NCBI RefSeq assembly: GCF_017676345.1
Contig: NZ_JAFFZM010000005.1
Location: 62,001-126,000 of the forward strand
DNA length: 64,000 bases
Direction of reading: 5' to 3'
Source: Streptomyces smyrnaeus
GTDB taxonomy: Bacteria; Actinomycetota; Actinomycetes; Streptomycetales; Streptomycetaceae
Below are positions 24,750-34,517 of the stretch, piece by piece. The notes under the pieces are model-generated. The model had not been told where the DNA came from and did no database searches. It was given only the letters and a program-made list of their open reading frames with translations. Each line of letters begins with the position of its first letter. The first letter of the stretch is position 1. The position numbers and the translations under genes were made by a program.

Positions 24750-27623
24750 ATGAGCGAGACGACCACCGCCGCCGAGACCGCGGCCCCTTATCGCTACACG
24801 GCGGCCCTGGCCGCCGACATCGAGGCACGCTGGCAGGATTTCTGGGAGAAGCACAGCACCTACGAGGCGCCCAACCCCGGCGAGGGCTCGCTGGGCGGGG
24901 ACCCGGAGCAGGCCGCCAAGCCCAAGAAATTCATCATGGACATGTTCCCGTACCCCTCGGGTGCGGGGCTGCACGTCGGCCACCCGCTGGGCTACATCGC
25001 CACGGACGTCTACGCCCGCTACGCGCGGATGACCGGGCACAACGTGCTGCACACCCTGGGCTTCGACGCCTTCGGCCTGCCCGCCGAGCAGTACGCCGTC
25101 CAGACGGGCACCCACCCGCGCACCTCGACCGAGGCCAACATCGTCCAGATGACGGCCCAGCTGCGCCGCCTGGGGCTGGGGCACGACCAGCGCAGGTCGT
25201 TCGCGACGATCGACCCCTCGTACTACCGCTGGACCCAGTGGATCTTTCTGCAGATCTTCAACTCCTGGTACGACACCGAAGCCGACAAGGCCCGCCCCAT
25301 CGAGGAGCTGGTCGAGCAGTTCGCCTCCGGCGCCCGTGAGACGCCCGAGGGGTGGGGAGCGTGGAGCGAGCTGAGCGAGCGGGAGCGGGCCGACCTGCTG
25401 GGTGAGTACCGGCTGGCCTACGCCTCCGACGCGCCGGTCAACTGGAGCCCCGGCCTGGGTACCGTGCTGGCCAACGAGGAGGTCACCGCAGACGGCCGCT
25501 CCGAGCGCGGCAACTTCCCCGTCTTCAAGGCGAAGCTGCGGCAGTGGAACATGCGGATCACCGCCTACGCCGACCGCCTGCTGGACGACCTGGACGACCT
25601 GGACTGGCCCGAGGCGATCAAGCTGCAGCAGCGCAACTGGATCGGCCGCAGCGAGGGCGCCCGGATCAGCTTCCCCGTCCAGGACGCGTACATCGACGTC
25701 TTCACCACCCGCCAGGACACCCTGTTCGGCGCCACCTACCTGGTGCTGGCCCCCGAGCACCCGCTGGTCGAGTCCATCGTCCCCGAGTCCTGGCCCGAGG
25801 ACACCCACCAGGTGTGGACCGGTGGCCATGCGACGCCGGCCGAGGCCGTGGCCGCCTACCGGGCGCAGGCGGAGGCCAAGTCGGACGTGGAGCGCCAGGC
25901 GGAGGCCAAGGACAAGACCGGCGTCTTCACCGGCGCCTACGCGACCAACCCGGTCAGCCAGGAGAAGGTCCCGGTCTTCATCGCCGACTATGTGCTGATG
26001 GGTTACGGCACCGGCGCCATCATGGCGGTGCCCGCGCACGACCAGCGCGACTTCGAGTTCGCACGCGCCTTCGAGCTGCCCATGCGCTGTGTCGTCGAGC
26101 CCACCGACGGCCGCGAGGCGGACCCCGCGACCTGGGAGAACGCGTTCAGCTCCTACGACGCGACCATCGTCAACTCCAGCGACCACGACATCTCCCTGGA
26201 CGGCCTGGGGGTGAACGAGGCCAAGGAGCGGATGCGCAAGTGGCTGGAGGAGCACGGCCTGGGTGAGGGCACCGTCAACTACCGGCTGCGCGACTGGCTG
26301 TTCAGCAGGCAGCGCTACTGGGGCGAGCCGTTCCCGATCGTCTACGACGAGGACGGCATCGCACACCCGCTGCCCGAGTCGATGCTGCCGCTGGAGCTGC
26401 CGGAGGTCGAGGACTACTCCCCGCGCACCTTCGACCCCGACGACGCGAACACCTCGCCGGAGACCCCGCTGTCCCGCAACGAGGAGTGGACCAACGTCAC
26501 CCTGGACCTGGGCGACGGCAAGGGCCCGCGCCGCTTCCGCCGGGAGACCAACACCATGCCCAACTGGGCGGGGTCGTGCTGGTACGAGCTGCGCTATCTG
26601 GACCCGCGCAACGACGAGAAGCTGGTCGACCCCGAGGTCGAGCGCTACTGGATGGGCCCGCGCCAGGGCCAGCCCAAGGGCGGCGTCGACCTGTACGTGG
26701 GCGGCGCCGAGCACGCCGTGCTGCATCTGCTGTACGCGCGTTTCTGGTCGAAGGTCCTGCACGACCTGGGCCACATCTCGTCCGCCGAGCCGTTCCACAA
26801 GCTGTACAACCAGGGCATGATCCAGGCGTACGTCTACCGGGACGCGCGCGGTATCGCCGTACCGGCCGCCGAGGTGGAGGAGCGCGACGGCGCGTACTAC
26901 TACCAGGGCGAGAAGGTCAGCCGCCTGCTGGGCAAGATGGGCAAGTCCCTGAAGAACGCCGTCACCCCGGACGAGATCTGCACCGACTACGGCGCCGACA
27001 CGCTGCGGCTGTACGAGATGGCCATGGGCCCGCTGGATGTCTCCCGCCCCTGGGACACCCGCGCCGTCGTGGGCCAGTTCCGGCTGCTGCAGCGGCTGTG
27101 GCGCAACGCCGTGGACGAGGCGACGGGCGAGGTCACCGTTGTCGACACCGAGCCGGACGAGGCCACCCTGCGTGCGGTGCACAAGGCGATCGACGGCGTC
27201 ACCCAGGACATGGCCGGGCTGCGCTTCAACACGGCTATCGCCAAGATCACGGAGCTGAACAACCACGTCACCAAGCTGCGCGAGGTGCCCCGCTCCGTGG
27301 TCGAGACCATGGTGCTGCTGATCGCTCCACTGGCTCCGCACATCGCCGAGGAGCTGTGGCGCAAGCTGGGCCACGAGGAGTCGATCGTCCACCAGGACTT
27401 CCCCGTCGCCGACCCGGCCTATCTGGTGGACGAGACGGTGACCTGCGTCGTGCAGGTCAAGGGCAAGGTCAAGGCCCGGCTGGAGGTCTCGCCCACGGTC
27501 TCCGAGTCCGAGCTGGAGACCCTGGCACTGGCCGAGCCCCTGATCGTGAAGGCGCTGGGCGGTGCCGATGTCCGCAAGGTGATCGTGCGTGCGCCGAAGC
27601 TGGTCAACATCGTCCCGGCGTAG
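24750..27623 (+). CDS. leuS: Leucyl-tRNA synthetase
   Basis: Charges tRNA-Leu, class Ia synthetase, 957 residues. Rossmann domain signature HVGH at 75-78 (the HIGH motif), followed by a CP1 editing domain (around 290-480, with [10 protein letters not shown] and [14 protein letters not shown]). The catalytic loop reads KMGKS (729-733) instead of the textbook KMSKS. An anticodon-binding helical domain and C-terminal domain end in [15 protein letters not shown] 24750 has GAGG 4-7 bases upstream. A longer open frame to 24600 runs through the attenuator and is not coding. Expression is probably controlled by the leader peptide upstream. Confidence 0.97.
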   Translation: MSETTTAAETAAPYRYTAALAADIEARWQDFWEKHSTYEAPNPGEGSLGGDPEQAAKPKKFIMDMFPYPSGAGLHVGHPLGYIATDVYARYARMTGHNVLHTLGFDAFGLPAEQYAVQTGTHPRTSTEANIVQMTAQLRRLGLGHDQRRSFATIDPSYYRWTQWIFLQIFNSWYDTEADKARPIEELVEQFASGARETPEGWGAWSELSERERADLLGEYRLAYASDAPVNWSPGLGTVLANEEVTADGRSERGNFPVFKAKLRQWNMRITAYADRLLDDLDDLDWPEAIKLQQRNWIGRSEGARISFPVQDAYIDVFTTRQDTLFGATYLVLAPEHPLVESIVPESWPEDTHQVWTGGHATPAEAVAAYRAQAEAKSDVERQAEAKDKTGVFTGAYATNPVSQEKVPVFIADYVLMGYGTGAIMAVPAHDQRDFEFARAFELPMRCVVEPTDGREADPATWENAFSSYDATIVNSSDHDISLDGLGVNEAKERMRKWLEEHGLGEGTVNYRLRDWLFSRQRYWGEPFPIVYDEDGIAHPLPESMLPLELPEVEDYSPRTFDPDDANTSPETPLSRNEEWTNVTLDLGDGKGPRRFRRETNTMPNWAGSCWYELRYLDPRNDEKLVDPEVERYWMGPRQGQPKGGVDLYVGGAEHAVLHLLYARFWSKVLHDLGHISSAEPFHKLYNQGMIQAYVYRDARGIAVPAAEVEERDGAYYYQGEKVSRLLGKMGKSLKNAVTPDEICTDYGADTLRLYEMAMGPLDVSRPWDTRAVVGQFRLLQRLWRNAVDEATGEVTVVDTEPDEATLRAVHKAIDGVTQDMAGLRFNTAIAKITELNNHVTKLREVPRSVVETMVLLIAPLAPHIAEELWRKLGHEESIVHQDFPVADPAYLVDETVTCVVQVKGKVKARLEVSPTVSESELETLALAEPLIVKALGGADVRKVIVRAPKLVNIVPA

Positions 27624-27679
27624 GGCCGCGGTCCACCTCGTCCCGCCGGGGACGGACGGCCGGCCGAGGGCGCAGCTGC

Positions 27680-27705
27680 TGTGACGTCCCCTACGGGACG
27701 TCACA
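27680..27705 (+). terminator. Terminator hairpin after leuS
   Basis: A perfect 11-bp stem TGTGACGTCCC (27680-27690) with its complement at 27695-27705, loop CTAC, about 57 bases after the leuS stop and before the next GTG. Confidence 0.7.
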
Positions 27706-27797
27706 GGGGCGGTTCCGGGCTCTGTGGAACCCGTAACCGCCCCCGCCCGTTTACGCTGAACGAGGAGACGGGATGACGGACGACTAAGGAGCGACCT

Positions 27798-28622
27798 GTG
27801 GACGTGGGAGTCGTCATCGGACTGGTGTTCGTGCTGGCCGTCCTCATCTTCGGCACGATGGTCACGCTGCGGGCCGTACGGGCCGTCAAGCGCGGCGTCG
27901 AGCGCACCGGTGCACAGGTGCGCCGCACAGCGGAGGAGACGATGCTCAAGGCGCGCTCCGCACAGCCGGGACCGGTAGGCGAAGCAGCCCGTATCCGCCT
28001 GCAGTTGCGCTCCTCGATCGACAGCACCCGTGCCGCGCTGGAAGTGGGCGCACAGAACGACCCGGGTCTGTCCGAAGCCGTCGCCCTCCTGGACAAGCTG
28101 CACGAACACGCCCGCAGTCTGGACGGCGAGCTGCGGATGCTGATGGAGCGCGAGCCGGACCACAGCCGGATCGCCGCCCGGCTGCCCGATGCGCGGGAAC
28201 GTGTGCGGCACATCAAGGAGTCCGCCGACTCGCTGCGTTTCGCGGCACAGGACCGGGCACGGCAGTTCGACGCCGAAGGGCTGAACGCCCTGCGCGAGCA
28301 GATCGACATCGAGTCCGGCGCCCTCCGGCACTGGACTCCCGCCCGGCCGGGCGACGACCCGTCGGCCGCCGCTCCGAGTGCCGACGGCCCCCCGGCCGGA
28401 ACCGGCGCCGCCGACCGGCAGGGCGAGCAGCGGCAGCATGAACCGCGGCAGGGCGAGCAGCGGCAGGACGGACAGCGGCAGGGCGAGCAGTCCGCGCGGC
28501 CCGCGCTGGGCCCCTCCGGCCAGGGCCTGGACCCGTCGCTGGCCGATCTGACCGACCCGACCGCCGACCGGAGGAAATCGACGCCGGCGTTCGAGAAGCG
28601 CCGCCCGCGGAACGCCTCCTGA
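27798..28622 (+). CDS. Membrane-anchored coiled-coil protein, function unknown
   Basis: 274 residues from GTG 27798 (AAGGAG upstream). A single N-terminal transmembrane helix (VVIGLVFVLAVLIFGTMVTL) is followed by a positively charged stretch and a long amphipathic helical region (about 40-165) rich in Glu, Arg, Ala and Leu, probably a coiled coil in the cytoplasm. From about 195 the sequence is disordered, with a short Arg-Gln-Gly-Glu-Gln repeat (RQGEQRQ, three to four copies). No catalytic motif is seen. It may be a membrane scaffold. It ends 35 bases before degV but degV seems to have its own promoter. Confidence 0.8.
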   Translation: MDVGVVIGLVFVLAVLIFGTMVTLRAVRAVKRGVERTGAQVRRTAEETMLKARSAQPGPVGEAARIRLQLRSSIDSTRAALEVGAQNDPGLSEAVALLDKLHEHARSLDGELRMLMEREPDHSRIAARLPDARERVRHIKESADSLRFAAQDRARQFDAEGLNALREQIDIESGALRHWTPARPGDDPSAAAPSADGPPAGTGAADRQGEQRQHEPRQGEQRQDGQRQGEQSARPALGPSGQGLDPSLADLTDPTADRRKSTPAFEKRRPRNAS

Positions 28623-28644
28623 ACCGCTGCGTCCCCTCGCCCGA

Positions 28645-28650
28645 TACCCT
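28645..28650 (+). promoter_or_regulatory. -10 box for leaderless degV transcript
   Basis: TACCCT ends 7 bases before ATG 28658; no ribosome site is present. It lies just after the previous gene's stop. Confidence 0.55.
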
Positions 28651-28657
28651 CCGTTCC

Positions 28658-29503
28658 ATGCACGGCCCCCTCGCCATCGTCACGGATTCCACCGCCTATC
28701 TGCCGCCCGAGGCGCTGCGGCGGTACGGGATCGAAGCCGTGCCGCTGACCGTCGTCCTCGGCAAGGAGGCGCTGGAGGAGGGCACGGAGATCTCCGCCCG
28801 ATCGCTGGCCGCCGCGCTGCGCGAGCGGCGTCCGGTCACCACCTCCAGGCCCAGCCCCGAGACCTTCGCCCGCACCTTCCGCGCCGCCGCCGAGGCGGGG
28901 GCGGCAGGGATCGTTTCGCTGCATCTGTCGGCCGAGTTCTCCGGCACCTACGACGCGGCGCTGCTGGCCGCCAAGGAGGCGCCCGTGCACGTGCGCGTGG
29001 TGGACACCGGCGTGGTGGCCATGGCCCTGGGCTTCTGCGCCCTGGCGGCCGCGGAGGCGGCCGAGGCGGGAGCGTCCCTGGACGAGGCGGTGGCTGCGGC
29101 CGAGAAGCGCGCCGAGGGCACCTCCGCCGTCTTCTACGTCGACACCCTGGACTATCTGCGCCGGGGCGGTCGCATCGGTGCCGCCCAGGCGCTGCTGGGC
29201 TCCGCGCTCGCCGTCAAACCGCTGCTGGAGGTGGCTGACGGCCGGATCGGGATGCTGGAGAAGGTCAGGACCGCCTCCAAGGCCATCGCGCGGCTGGAGG
29301 AGATCGTGGTGGAGCGGGCCGGGGACGCGCGGGTGGACATCGCCGTGCACCATCTCGCCGCCGCCGAACGCGCCGAGCAGCTGGCGGAGCGCTTCCGTGA
29401 CCGGGTGCCGGGCCTGCGCGAGCTGCATGTGAGCGAGGTGGGCGCGGTCATCGGCGCCCACACCGGTCCCGGACTGCTGGGGGCCGTGCTCTCACTCAGA
29501 TGA
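28658..29503 (+). CDS. DegV-family fatty-acid-binding protein
   Basis: 281 residues. DegV/FakB proteins hold a fatty acid for presentation to a kinase or acyl carrier. The N-terminal EDD domain has the conserved TDSTAYLP, TSRPSPETF and LHLSAEFSGTYDAA fatty-acid site motifs. The C-terminal part ends with VGAVIGAHTGPGLLG, the family signature. The start is ATG 28658, supported by the -10 box. Confidence 0.93.
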   Translation: MHGPLAIVTDSTAYLPPEALRRYGIEAVPLTVVLGKEALEEGTEISARSLAAALRERRPVTTSRPSPETFARTFRAAAEAGAAGIVSLHLSAEFSGTYDAALLAAKEAPVHVRVVDTGVVAMALGFCALAAAEAAEAGASLDEAVAAAEKRAEGTSAVFYVDTLDYLRRGGRIGAAQALLGSALAVKPLLEVADGRIGMLEKVRTASKAIARLEEIVVERAGDARVDIAVHHLAAAERAEQLAERFRDRVPGLRELHVSEVGAVIGAHTGPGLLGAVLSLR

Positions 29504-29512
29504 GTGAGCGAG

Positions 29513-29539
29513 TTGTCCACAACTCACGGGTTATCCACC
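29513..29539 (+). promoter_or_regulatory. Two DnaA-box-like nonamers upstream of comEA
   Basis: TTGTCCACA (29513-29521) matches the preferred Streptomyces DnaA box. TTATCCACC (29531-29539) differs from the E. coli box at the last base. Both face the same way, 18 bases apart, in the 88-base gap between degV and comEA. The first also lies inside a GTTGT-CC-ACAAC dyad (29512-29523). Confidence 0.5.
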
Positions 29540-29591
29540 GGAATCGAGCAAGATCACCGCGCTGGGCCCTGGCTGCCTAGCGTCGGTGGGC

Positions 29592-31208
29592 ATGAGCGAA
29601 CGAGCAGCACGTACAGCACGCACGCCACGCCCCCGATCGACTCACGGCCTGCCACCGGCCGAGCCCTGGGACGCGCACGAGTCCGGGGCCGGTGACGGAG
29701 CCAGGGACAGTGACGAGCCCAGGGCCTATGACGGGGCCGGGGACAGGAGCGGGGACGGCCGGGGCCGGGACCGGGAGTGGGACAGGGGCGACGGGGACGC
29801 CGTGCACGGTGGACGCCCCGGAGAACTCACGACCGGCGGGGGCGCCGACGAGCCGGGCACCGGCGGCCGGACCCGACGCCCCCCGCGCCGTCGGCCGCCC
29901 CGGGGCCCTCGGGCGGCCCCCGGCACGGGACCGGGCCGACGCGGCGCCCACCGCCTGCCACGGCGCGTGCGGCCGTCGGCGCCGGAGCCTCGCGCGGCGG
30001 CCCGCGCCCGGTCCTTGCTGGCAGCGGAGACCCACAGCGCGCCCCCGGTGCCCCAGCCCCGCACCAGGGCGCGTCCGATGGCGGACCCGCCGGCCCCGGT
30101 GCGCCCCTCCGTCGAGCGGCCACCTTCCGAACGGCCGACCGTCGCGCGGCCACCTGCCGAGCCGCCACCTGCCGAGCCGCCCGTCAGCGGACCGGATGCC
30201 CCCGTCCCCCTCATGGCGCGTGCCGAGGCGATCGCGGCCGCACGCTCCGCCGTACGCCGCAGCAGGGAGCGCAGGCATCAGCACAGCGGTGACACCCGGG
30301 CGCCCGGCGGCCCGCCGATCCCCGGGCCGGTGCCACCGCCGCAGCGGGAGCCACCCGGGTGCGAGCCGCTGTCGGAGCCCGGGCCCGGGGACGGCTCCGA
30401 GCCCGGGCGGGTGGGTGGCGGGTTCTTCACCGAGCGGGAGGAGCGGCAGGAGCTCCCGGAGCCGGACGGGCGCGATGAGGAATCACGCCGGCTCCCGCTG
30501 AAGGAGCGCTGGCGGCTCGCTCTGGAGGAGCGGCTGCCGGTGTGGCTGCGGGTGCGGTGCGGGATGGAGCCCAAGACGCTGGCGGCGCTCTGTCTGGTGC
30601 TGCTCGTCGCGGTCGGGTTCGCCGTGCACCACTTCTGGACCGGGCGGCCGCAGGGCGTGGCGGTCCCGAGCGCCCCTGGCTCGCCGAGTGCCCCGGCCTC
30701 TCCGGAGGGCGGGACGCCTGCGGCACCGGCTGCGGGCGGGGCCGCTCCCACCGCCGACGGGGCACAGGGCAAGCGGCTGGTGGTGGACGTCTCGGGGAAG
30801 GTTCGCGACCCGGGCGTGCTGCGGCTGCCCGCGGGATCCCGGGTGGCCGACGCGCTGAAGGCCGCGGGCGGGCTGCGCAAAGGAGCGGACAGCAGCGGCC
30901 TGAACAGGGCGCGGCTGTTGGTGGACGGCGAGCAGATCGTGGTGGGGGCGCCGGGCCGGGCCGGAGCCGCACCGGGCGGCGCGCCGGGACCGAGCAGCGC
31001 GAGCGGTGCGTCGGGTGCTCCCATCAGCCTCAACTCGGCCACCCCGGAGCAGTTGGAGACCTTGCCGGGGGTCGGTCCGGTGCTGGCCCAGCACATCATC
31101 GACTACCGCACTCAGCACGGTGGCTTCCGGTCCGTCGACCAGCTCCAGGAGGTCAACGGCATCGGGGAGAAGCGGTTCGCGGACATCAAGCCGCAGGTGG
31201 TGCCGTGA
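29592..31208 (+). CDS. comEA: ComEA-family DNA-binding protein
   Basis: Membrane-anchored DNA receptor family. About 538 residues from ATG 29592 (GTG 29586 possible). The first 300 residues are low-complexity Pro/Arg/Asp-rich and probably disordered in the cytoplasm, far longer than in Bacillus ComEA. A transmembrane helix follows (about 330-350, LAALCLVLLVAVGFAVHHFW), then an SLBB-like domain (LVVDVSGKVRDPGVLRLPAGSR with a break, about 390-455). Helix-hairpin-helix repeats form the C-terminus (ISLNSATPEQLETLPGVGP, then FRSVDQLQEVNGIGEKRF). Two DnaA-box-like nonamers sit in its promoter region. The stop overlaps the comEC start. Confidence 0.92.
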   Translation: MSERAARTARTPRPRSTHGLPPAEPWDAHESGAGDGARDSDEPRAYDGAGDRSGDGRGRDREWDRGDGDAVHGGRPGELTTGGGADEPGTGGRTRRPPRRRPPRGPRAAPGTGPGRRGAHRLPRRVRPSAPEPRAAARARSLLAAETHSAPPVPQPRTRARPMADPPAPVRPSVERPPSERPTVARPPAEPPPAEPPVSGPDAPVPLMARAEAIAAARSAVRRSRERRHQHSGDTRAPGGPPIPGPVPPPQREPPGCEPLSEPGPGDGSEPGRVGGGFFTEREERQELPEPDGRDEESRRLPLKERWRLALEERLPVWLRVRCGMEPKTLAALCLVLLVAVGFAVHHFWTGRPQGVAVPSAPGSPSAPASPEGGTPAAPAAGGAAPTADGAQGKRLVVDVSGKVRDPGVLRLPAGSRVADALKAAGGLRKGADSSGLNRARLLVDGEQIVVGAPGRAGAAPGGAPGPSSASGASGAPISLNSATPEQLETLPGVGPVLAQHIIDYRTQHGGFRSVDQLQEVNGIGEKRFADIKPQVVP

Positions 31209-34200
31209 GCGGCCCCCCACCGGCCGCCGCATCACGCGCCGGACCGCGCCGGCCGGGCGGTACGCCGGATTCCGGGCTCAGGGCCGGGGCCGGGTCCAGG
31301 AGCGGGTCCGGGACACCCGGGTCGGACGCTGCCGGGGACGAGCGGCCGGTGCGGGAAGAGCCCTCCGATCTGCGGCTGGTGCCCCCCGCGCTGGCGGCCT
31401 GGGCGGCAGCCGCCCTGGCGCTGGGTGCTTCGGCGGAGCGTGCCGTGCTCGGTGTCGCCCTCTGCGGCATTGCGGGGCTGGCGCTGCTGGCCTGGTCCCT
31501 CCGGGGCGCCCCGGCTGCTCGGGCCGCCCTGAACTCCCCAAGGAGCACCCCGCCGACTCCGACAGCCCCTGCGGCCCCGACGACCCCTGCGGCCCCGACG
31601 ACCCCTCCGGCCACGGTGCCGCGCGGCGGGAGGAGAGAAGAACGACCCTCGGGAGGAAGGCCCCGGGGCGGGACGCCGGTCGCCGTCGACGGCGGCCCCC
31701 GGCGAGGAGGCCGGACCCTGTTGGTGGGGGCGGCAGTCACCCTGCTGTGTGCTGCGGCGGCCGGCGGAAGCGCGGCGTTGCACGCGGCTGATGTGCGCAC
31801 GGGGCCGTTGCCCGGGCTGGCGGACAACCACGCCCGAGCCACTGTCGAGGCCACCGTCACCAAGGACCCGCGGCTCGCGCAGCCCGAACCGCAGGGCGCA
31901 CGGCAGTCGGCCGGGCTGGTGGTGGTGCGTGCGGAGGCGGTCGCGCTGGTGGCCGAGGACGGTGCCAGGACTCGGCTGCGCACCCCGGTGCTGCTCCTGG
32001 TCCGGCTGGAGCAGCACAAGCACCGAAGCGGGCGTACGGAGACGGCGGCCGACGGGGCGCGGGCCGCGTGGCTGCGGCTGCTCCCCTCCACCCGGCTTCG
32101 GGTGCGGGCAGCTTTGGTGCCGCCGGCCGGTGACCGGCAAGGTGGCCGGGACGTCGCGGCGGTACTGCGGGTGGGGCCCGGCCCGCCCGAGACCGTCGCG
32201 GGACCGACGGCCGTGCAGCGGGCGGCGGGTGAGCTGCGGGCGGGGCTGCGCGAGGCATCCGCGGGCCTCGGTGCCGATGCGCGGGGGCTGCTGCCCGGGC
32301 TGGTGGTCGGGGACACCTCACGACTGAGTCCGGAGCTCGCCGAAGCCTTCCGGGCGACCGACATGTCGCACCTGCTCGCGGTGAGCGGGGCGAATCTGTC
32401 CATCCTGCTGGTCGTGCTCATCGGACCGCCCGGTCTCGCGCACCGGGCGGAGCGGCGAGGGCTGGCACCTCGGCTGGGCCTTCCGCTGCGGGCGACCGCC
32501 ATGGTGGCCGCGCTGCTGACGCTGGGTTTCGTGGTGGTGTGCAGACCGGAGCCGAGCGTGCTGCGGGCGGCGGCGTGCGGGCTGATCACGGTGTGGGCGA
32601 TCGGCACCGGACGGCGGCGGTCGCTGCTGCCGGCGCTGGCGGCAGCAGTGTTGGCCCTGGTGTTCTACGACCCCTGGCTGGCGCGGGACTTCGGCTTCCT
32701 GCTCTCGGTGCTGGCCACGGCTTCGCTGCTGACGGTGGCGCCGCGCTGGTCGGGGGCGCTGCGGCGGCGGGGCTGCCCGGGGAGGGCGGCGGAGGCGCTG
32801 GCGGTCGCGGCTGCGGCTCAGTTGGCGTGTGCGCCGGTCGTCGTGGTGCTGGCGGCGCATGTGAGTCTGGTGTCGGTGCCGTGCAATCTGCTGGCGGAGT
32901 TCGCGGTCGCACCCGCGACGGTGCTGGGGTTCGCGGCGCTGGCGGCGGCGCCCGCGGCGATGCCCGTGGCGAAGGGGCTCGCATGGCTGGCGAGTTGGCC
33001 GGTGGAGGCCATCGCCGGGATCGCCCGGACGGGTGCCGGGCTGCCGGGCGGGGAGATCAGCTGGCCCGGTACGTGGCTGGGGGCACTGGGGCTGGCGGTC
33101 GTTCTGGTCGGGGTGGTCGTGGCGGTGCGGTTGTCGTTGCCGTACCGGCCGTGGCTGGCTGCCGCCTGTGTGCTGGGGCTGCTGGTGGTGATTGTGCGCC
33201 CGGTGCCACTGGTGCGGCCGTTCACCGGGTGGCCGCCCACCGGCTGGCGGATGGTGGCCTGCGACGTGGGGCAGGGTGATGCGCTGGTGCTGGCCGTGGA
33301 CGGGGAGCGGGGCGGTGCGGGTGGCGCGGTCGTGGTGGACGCGGGGCCCGAGCCGGCGGCCGTCGACCGGTGTCTGCGCGAGTTGGGGGTGAACACGGTC
33401 CCGCTCGTCGTACTGACCCACTTCCACGCCGACCATGTGGCGGGGCTCCCGGGGCTGCTGCGGGGGCGGAGCGTGGGTGCGATCCAGACGACCGGGCTGG
33501 CTCGGCCGCGCGACCAGGCGGAGTTCGTGCGCAGAACGGCACGGCGGGCGGGAGTGCCGGTGCTCGGCTCACACGCGGGAGAGCGGCGGCAGGCCGGTGA
33601 TCTGCGCTGGGAGGTGGTGTGGCCGCCACCGACGCAGGCGGTCGGCGGCCCGGGCTCCGGCCCCGGCGGCAGCGTCGGCACAGGCGGCGGAGAGGAGGAC
33701 GAGGGCGCCAACGACGCGAGCGTCACGCTGCTCGTCAGCACGTCGGGACTGCGGCTGTTCCTGGCCGGGGATCTCGAACCGCGAGCGCAGCAGGCGCTGT
33801 TGGCGCTGCGGCCCGATCTGCCGCGGGTCGATGTGCTCAAGGTGGCGCACCACGGCTCGCGCTACCAGGATCCGCAGCTGCTGCGGCGGCTGCGACCGCA
33901 GGTGGCACTGGTCTCGGCGGGACGGGAGAACCCGTACGGACACCCGGCGCCCGAGACCCTGCACGAGCTGGCCGCCGCCGGAGCCCTGGTGGCCCGGACG
34001 GACCGGCACGGGGCGCTGGCGCTGACGCGCCGCCCGGACGGCAGCCCCGCCGTGGTGACCCAGCGGGGCAGCCCCGGCACGGGCGGGAACGCACCGCCCT
34101 CCTCCGGCGCGGACCGCCACGGCCCCCTCGCCCTCCGCCGGGTCAGTCGCCTTCCAGCCAGCCCTCGTGCGCCGCGGCGAGGGAGTTCAGCAGGGCCGGG

Positions 34201-34303
34201 TCGTAGGTGGCGTGCGGGTCTTCGAGGACCACCAGCCACTGGGCGTCCTCGGCGTCGTCCTCGCCGGCGAGCGCTTCGCGGACGAGTTCGGGTTCCTCGG
34301 TGA
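31205..34303 (+). CDS. comEC: ComEC/Rec2-family DNA uptake channel with metallo-beta-lactamase domain
   Basis: 1032 residues from GTG 31205, overlapping the comEA stop by 4 bases (GTGA). A Pro/Thr-rich insert follows early hydrophobic segments; an OB-like region (about 200-345) precedes the multi-spanning competence domain (about 360-670, AVSGANLSILLVVL onward). A C-terminal metallo-beta-lactamase domain has LTHFHADHVAGL at about 736-747 and ends near 940. Natural transformation is not established in streptomycetes, so the role is open. The frame runs on past the lactamase domain as an Arg/Pro-rich tail that overlaps the opposite-strand gene at 34143-34388 by 161 bp. Confidence 0.92.
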   Translation: MSGPPPAAASRAGPRRPGGTPDSGLRAGAGSRSGSGTPGSDAAGDERPVREEPSDLRLVPPALAAWAAAALALGASAERAVLGVALCGIAGLALLAWSLRGAPAARAALNSPRSTPPTPTAPAAPTTPAAPTTPPATVPRGGRREERPSGGRPRGGTPVAVDGGPRRGGRTLLVGAAVTLLCAAAAGGSAALHAADVRTGPLPGLADNHARATVEATVTKDPRLAQPEPQGARQSAGLVVVRAEAVALVAEDGARTRLRTPVLLLVRLEQHKHRSGRTETAADGARAAWLRLLPSTRLRVRAALVPPAGDRQGGRDVAAVLRVGPGPPETVAGPTAVQRAAGELRAGLREASAGLGADARGLLPGLVVGDTSRLSPELAEAFRATDMSHLLAVSGANLSILLVVLIGPPGLAHRAERRGLAPRLGLPLRATAMVAALLTLGFVVVCRPEPSVLRAAACGLITVWAIGTGRRRSLLPALAAAVLALVFYDPWLARDFGFLLSVLATASLLTVAPRWSGALRRRGCPGRAAEALAVAAAAQLACAPVVVVLAAHVSLVSVPCNLLAEFAVAPATVLGFAALAAAPAAMPVAKGLAWLASWPVEAIAGIARTGAGLPGGEISWPGTWLGALGLAVVLVGVVVAVRLSLPYRPWLAAACVLGLLVVIVRPVPLVRPFTGWPPTGWRMVACDVGQGDALVLAVDGERGGAGGAVVVDAGPEPAAVDRCLRELGVNTVPLVVLTHFHADHVAGLPGLLRGRSVGAIQTTGLARPRDQAEFVRRTARRAGVPVLGSHAGERRQAGDLRWEVVWPPPTQAVGGPGSGPGGSVGTGGGEEDEGANDASVTLLVSTSGLRLFLAGDLEPRAQQALLALRPDLPRVDVLKVAHHGSRYQDPQLLRRLRPQVALVSAGRENPYGHPAPETLHELAAAGALVARTDRHGALALTRRPDGSPAVVTQRGSPGTGGNAPPSSGADRHGPLALRRVSRLPASPRAPRRGSSAGPGRRWRAGLRGPPATGRPRRRPRRRALRGRVRVPR

Positions 34304-34388
34304 GCCCGAGCCGCAGTTCCAGCTGCGCGGCGACCTCCTCGGCCGCCTCCCGGTCGGGCAGCACCAGCACATGCCGTACGTCGTTCAC
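34143..34388 (-). CDS. Small acidic conserved protein, function unknown
   Basis: 81 residues: MNDVRHVLVLPDREAAEEVAAQ and onward, about 25% acidic, with a beta-alpha start (VRHVLVLPDREAAEEVA) and a central helix. The sequence WLVVLEDPHATYDPALLNSLAA looks like a folded domain. The overlapping comEC tail on the other strand has poor, Arg-rich composition, so this minus-strand frame is the more convincing protein in 34143-34303. No family is assigned. Confidence 0.7.
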   Translation of the reverse strand: MNDVRHVLVLPDREAAEEVAAQLELRLGLTEEPELVREALAGEDDAEDAQWLVVLEDPHATYDPALLNSLAAAHEGWLEGD

Positions 34389-34517
34389 CGGGGCATTCTC
34401 TCAACGGCGCCCCGGCTCCCGACGGCGCCCCGGCTCCCGACGGCCCCCCGGTGGCGGCTGCCAGGGGAGGGATGCTCCGGGGCCGGGGTGTCGGTGCGGC
34501 GTGGGATGCTGGTCGCG

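Noticed and set aside
24636..28439. A 1267-codon open frame antisense to leuS
   Set aside because: Antisense open frames are expected in high-GC DNA. Its composition mirrors the codon bias of leuS, it shows no domain, and leuS is beyond doubt.
29513..29539. Replication origin
   Set aside because: Only two DnaA boxes, and no dnaA, dnaN, gyrB or rpmH nearby; an oriC in Streptomyces has many boxes.
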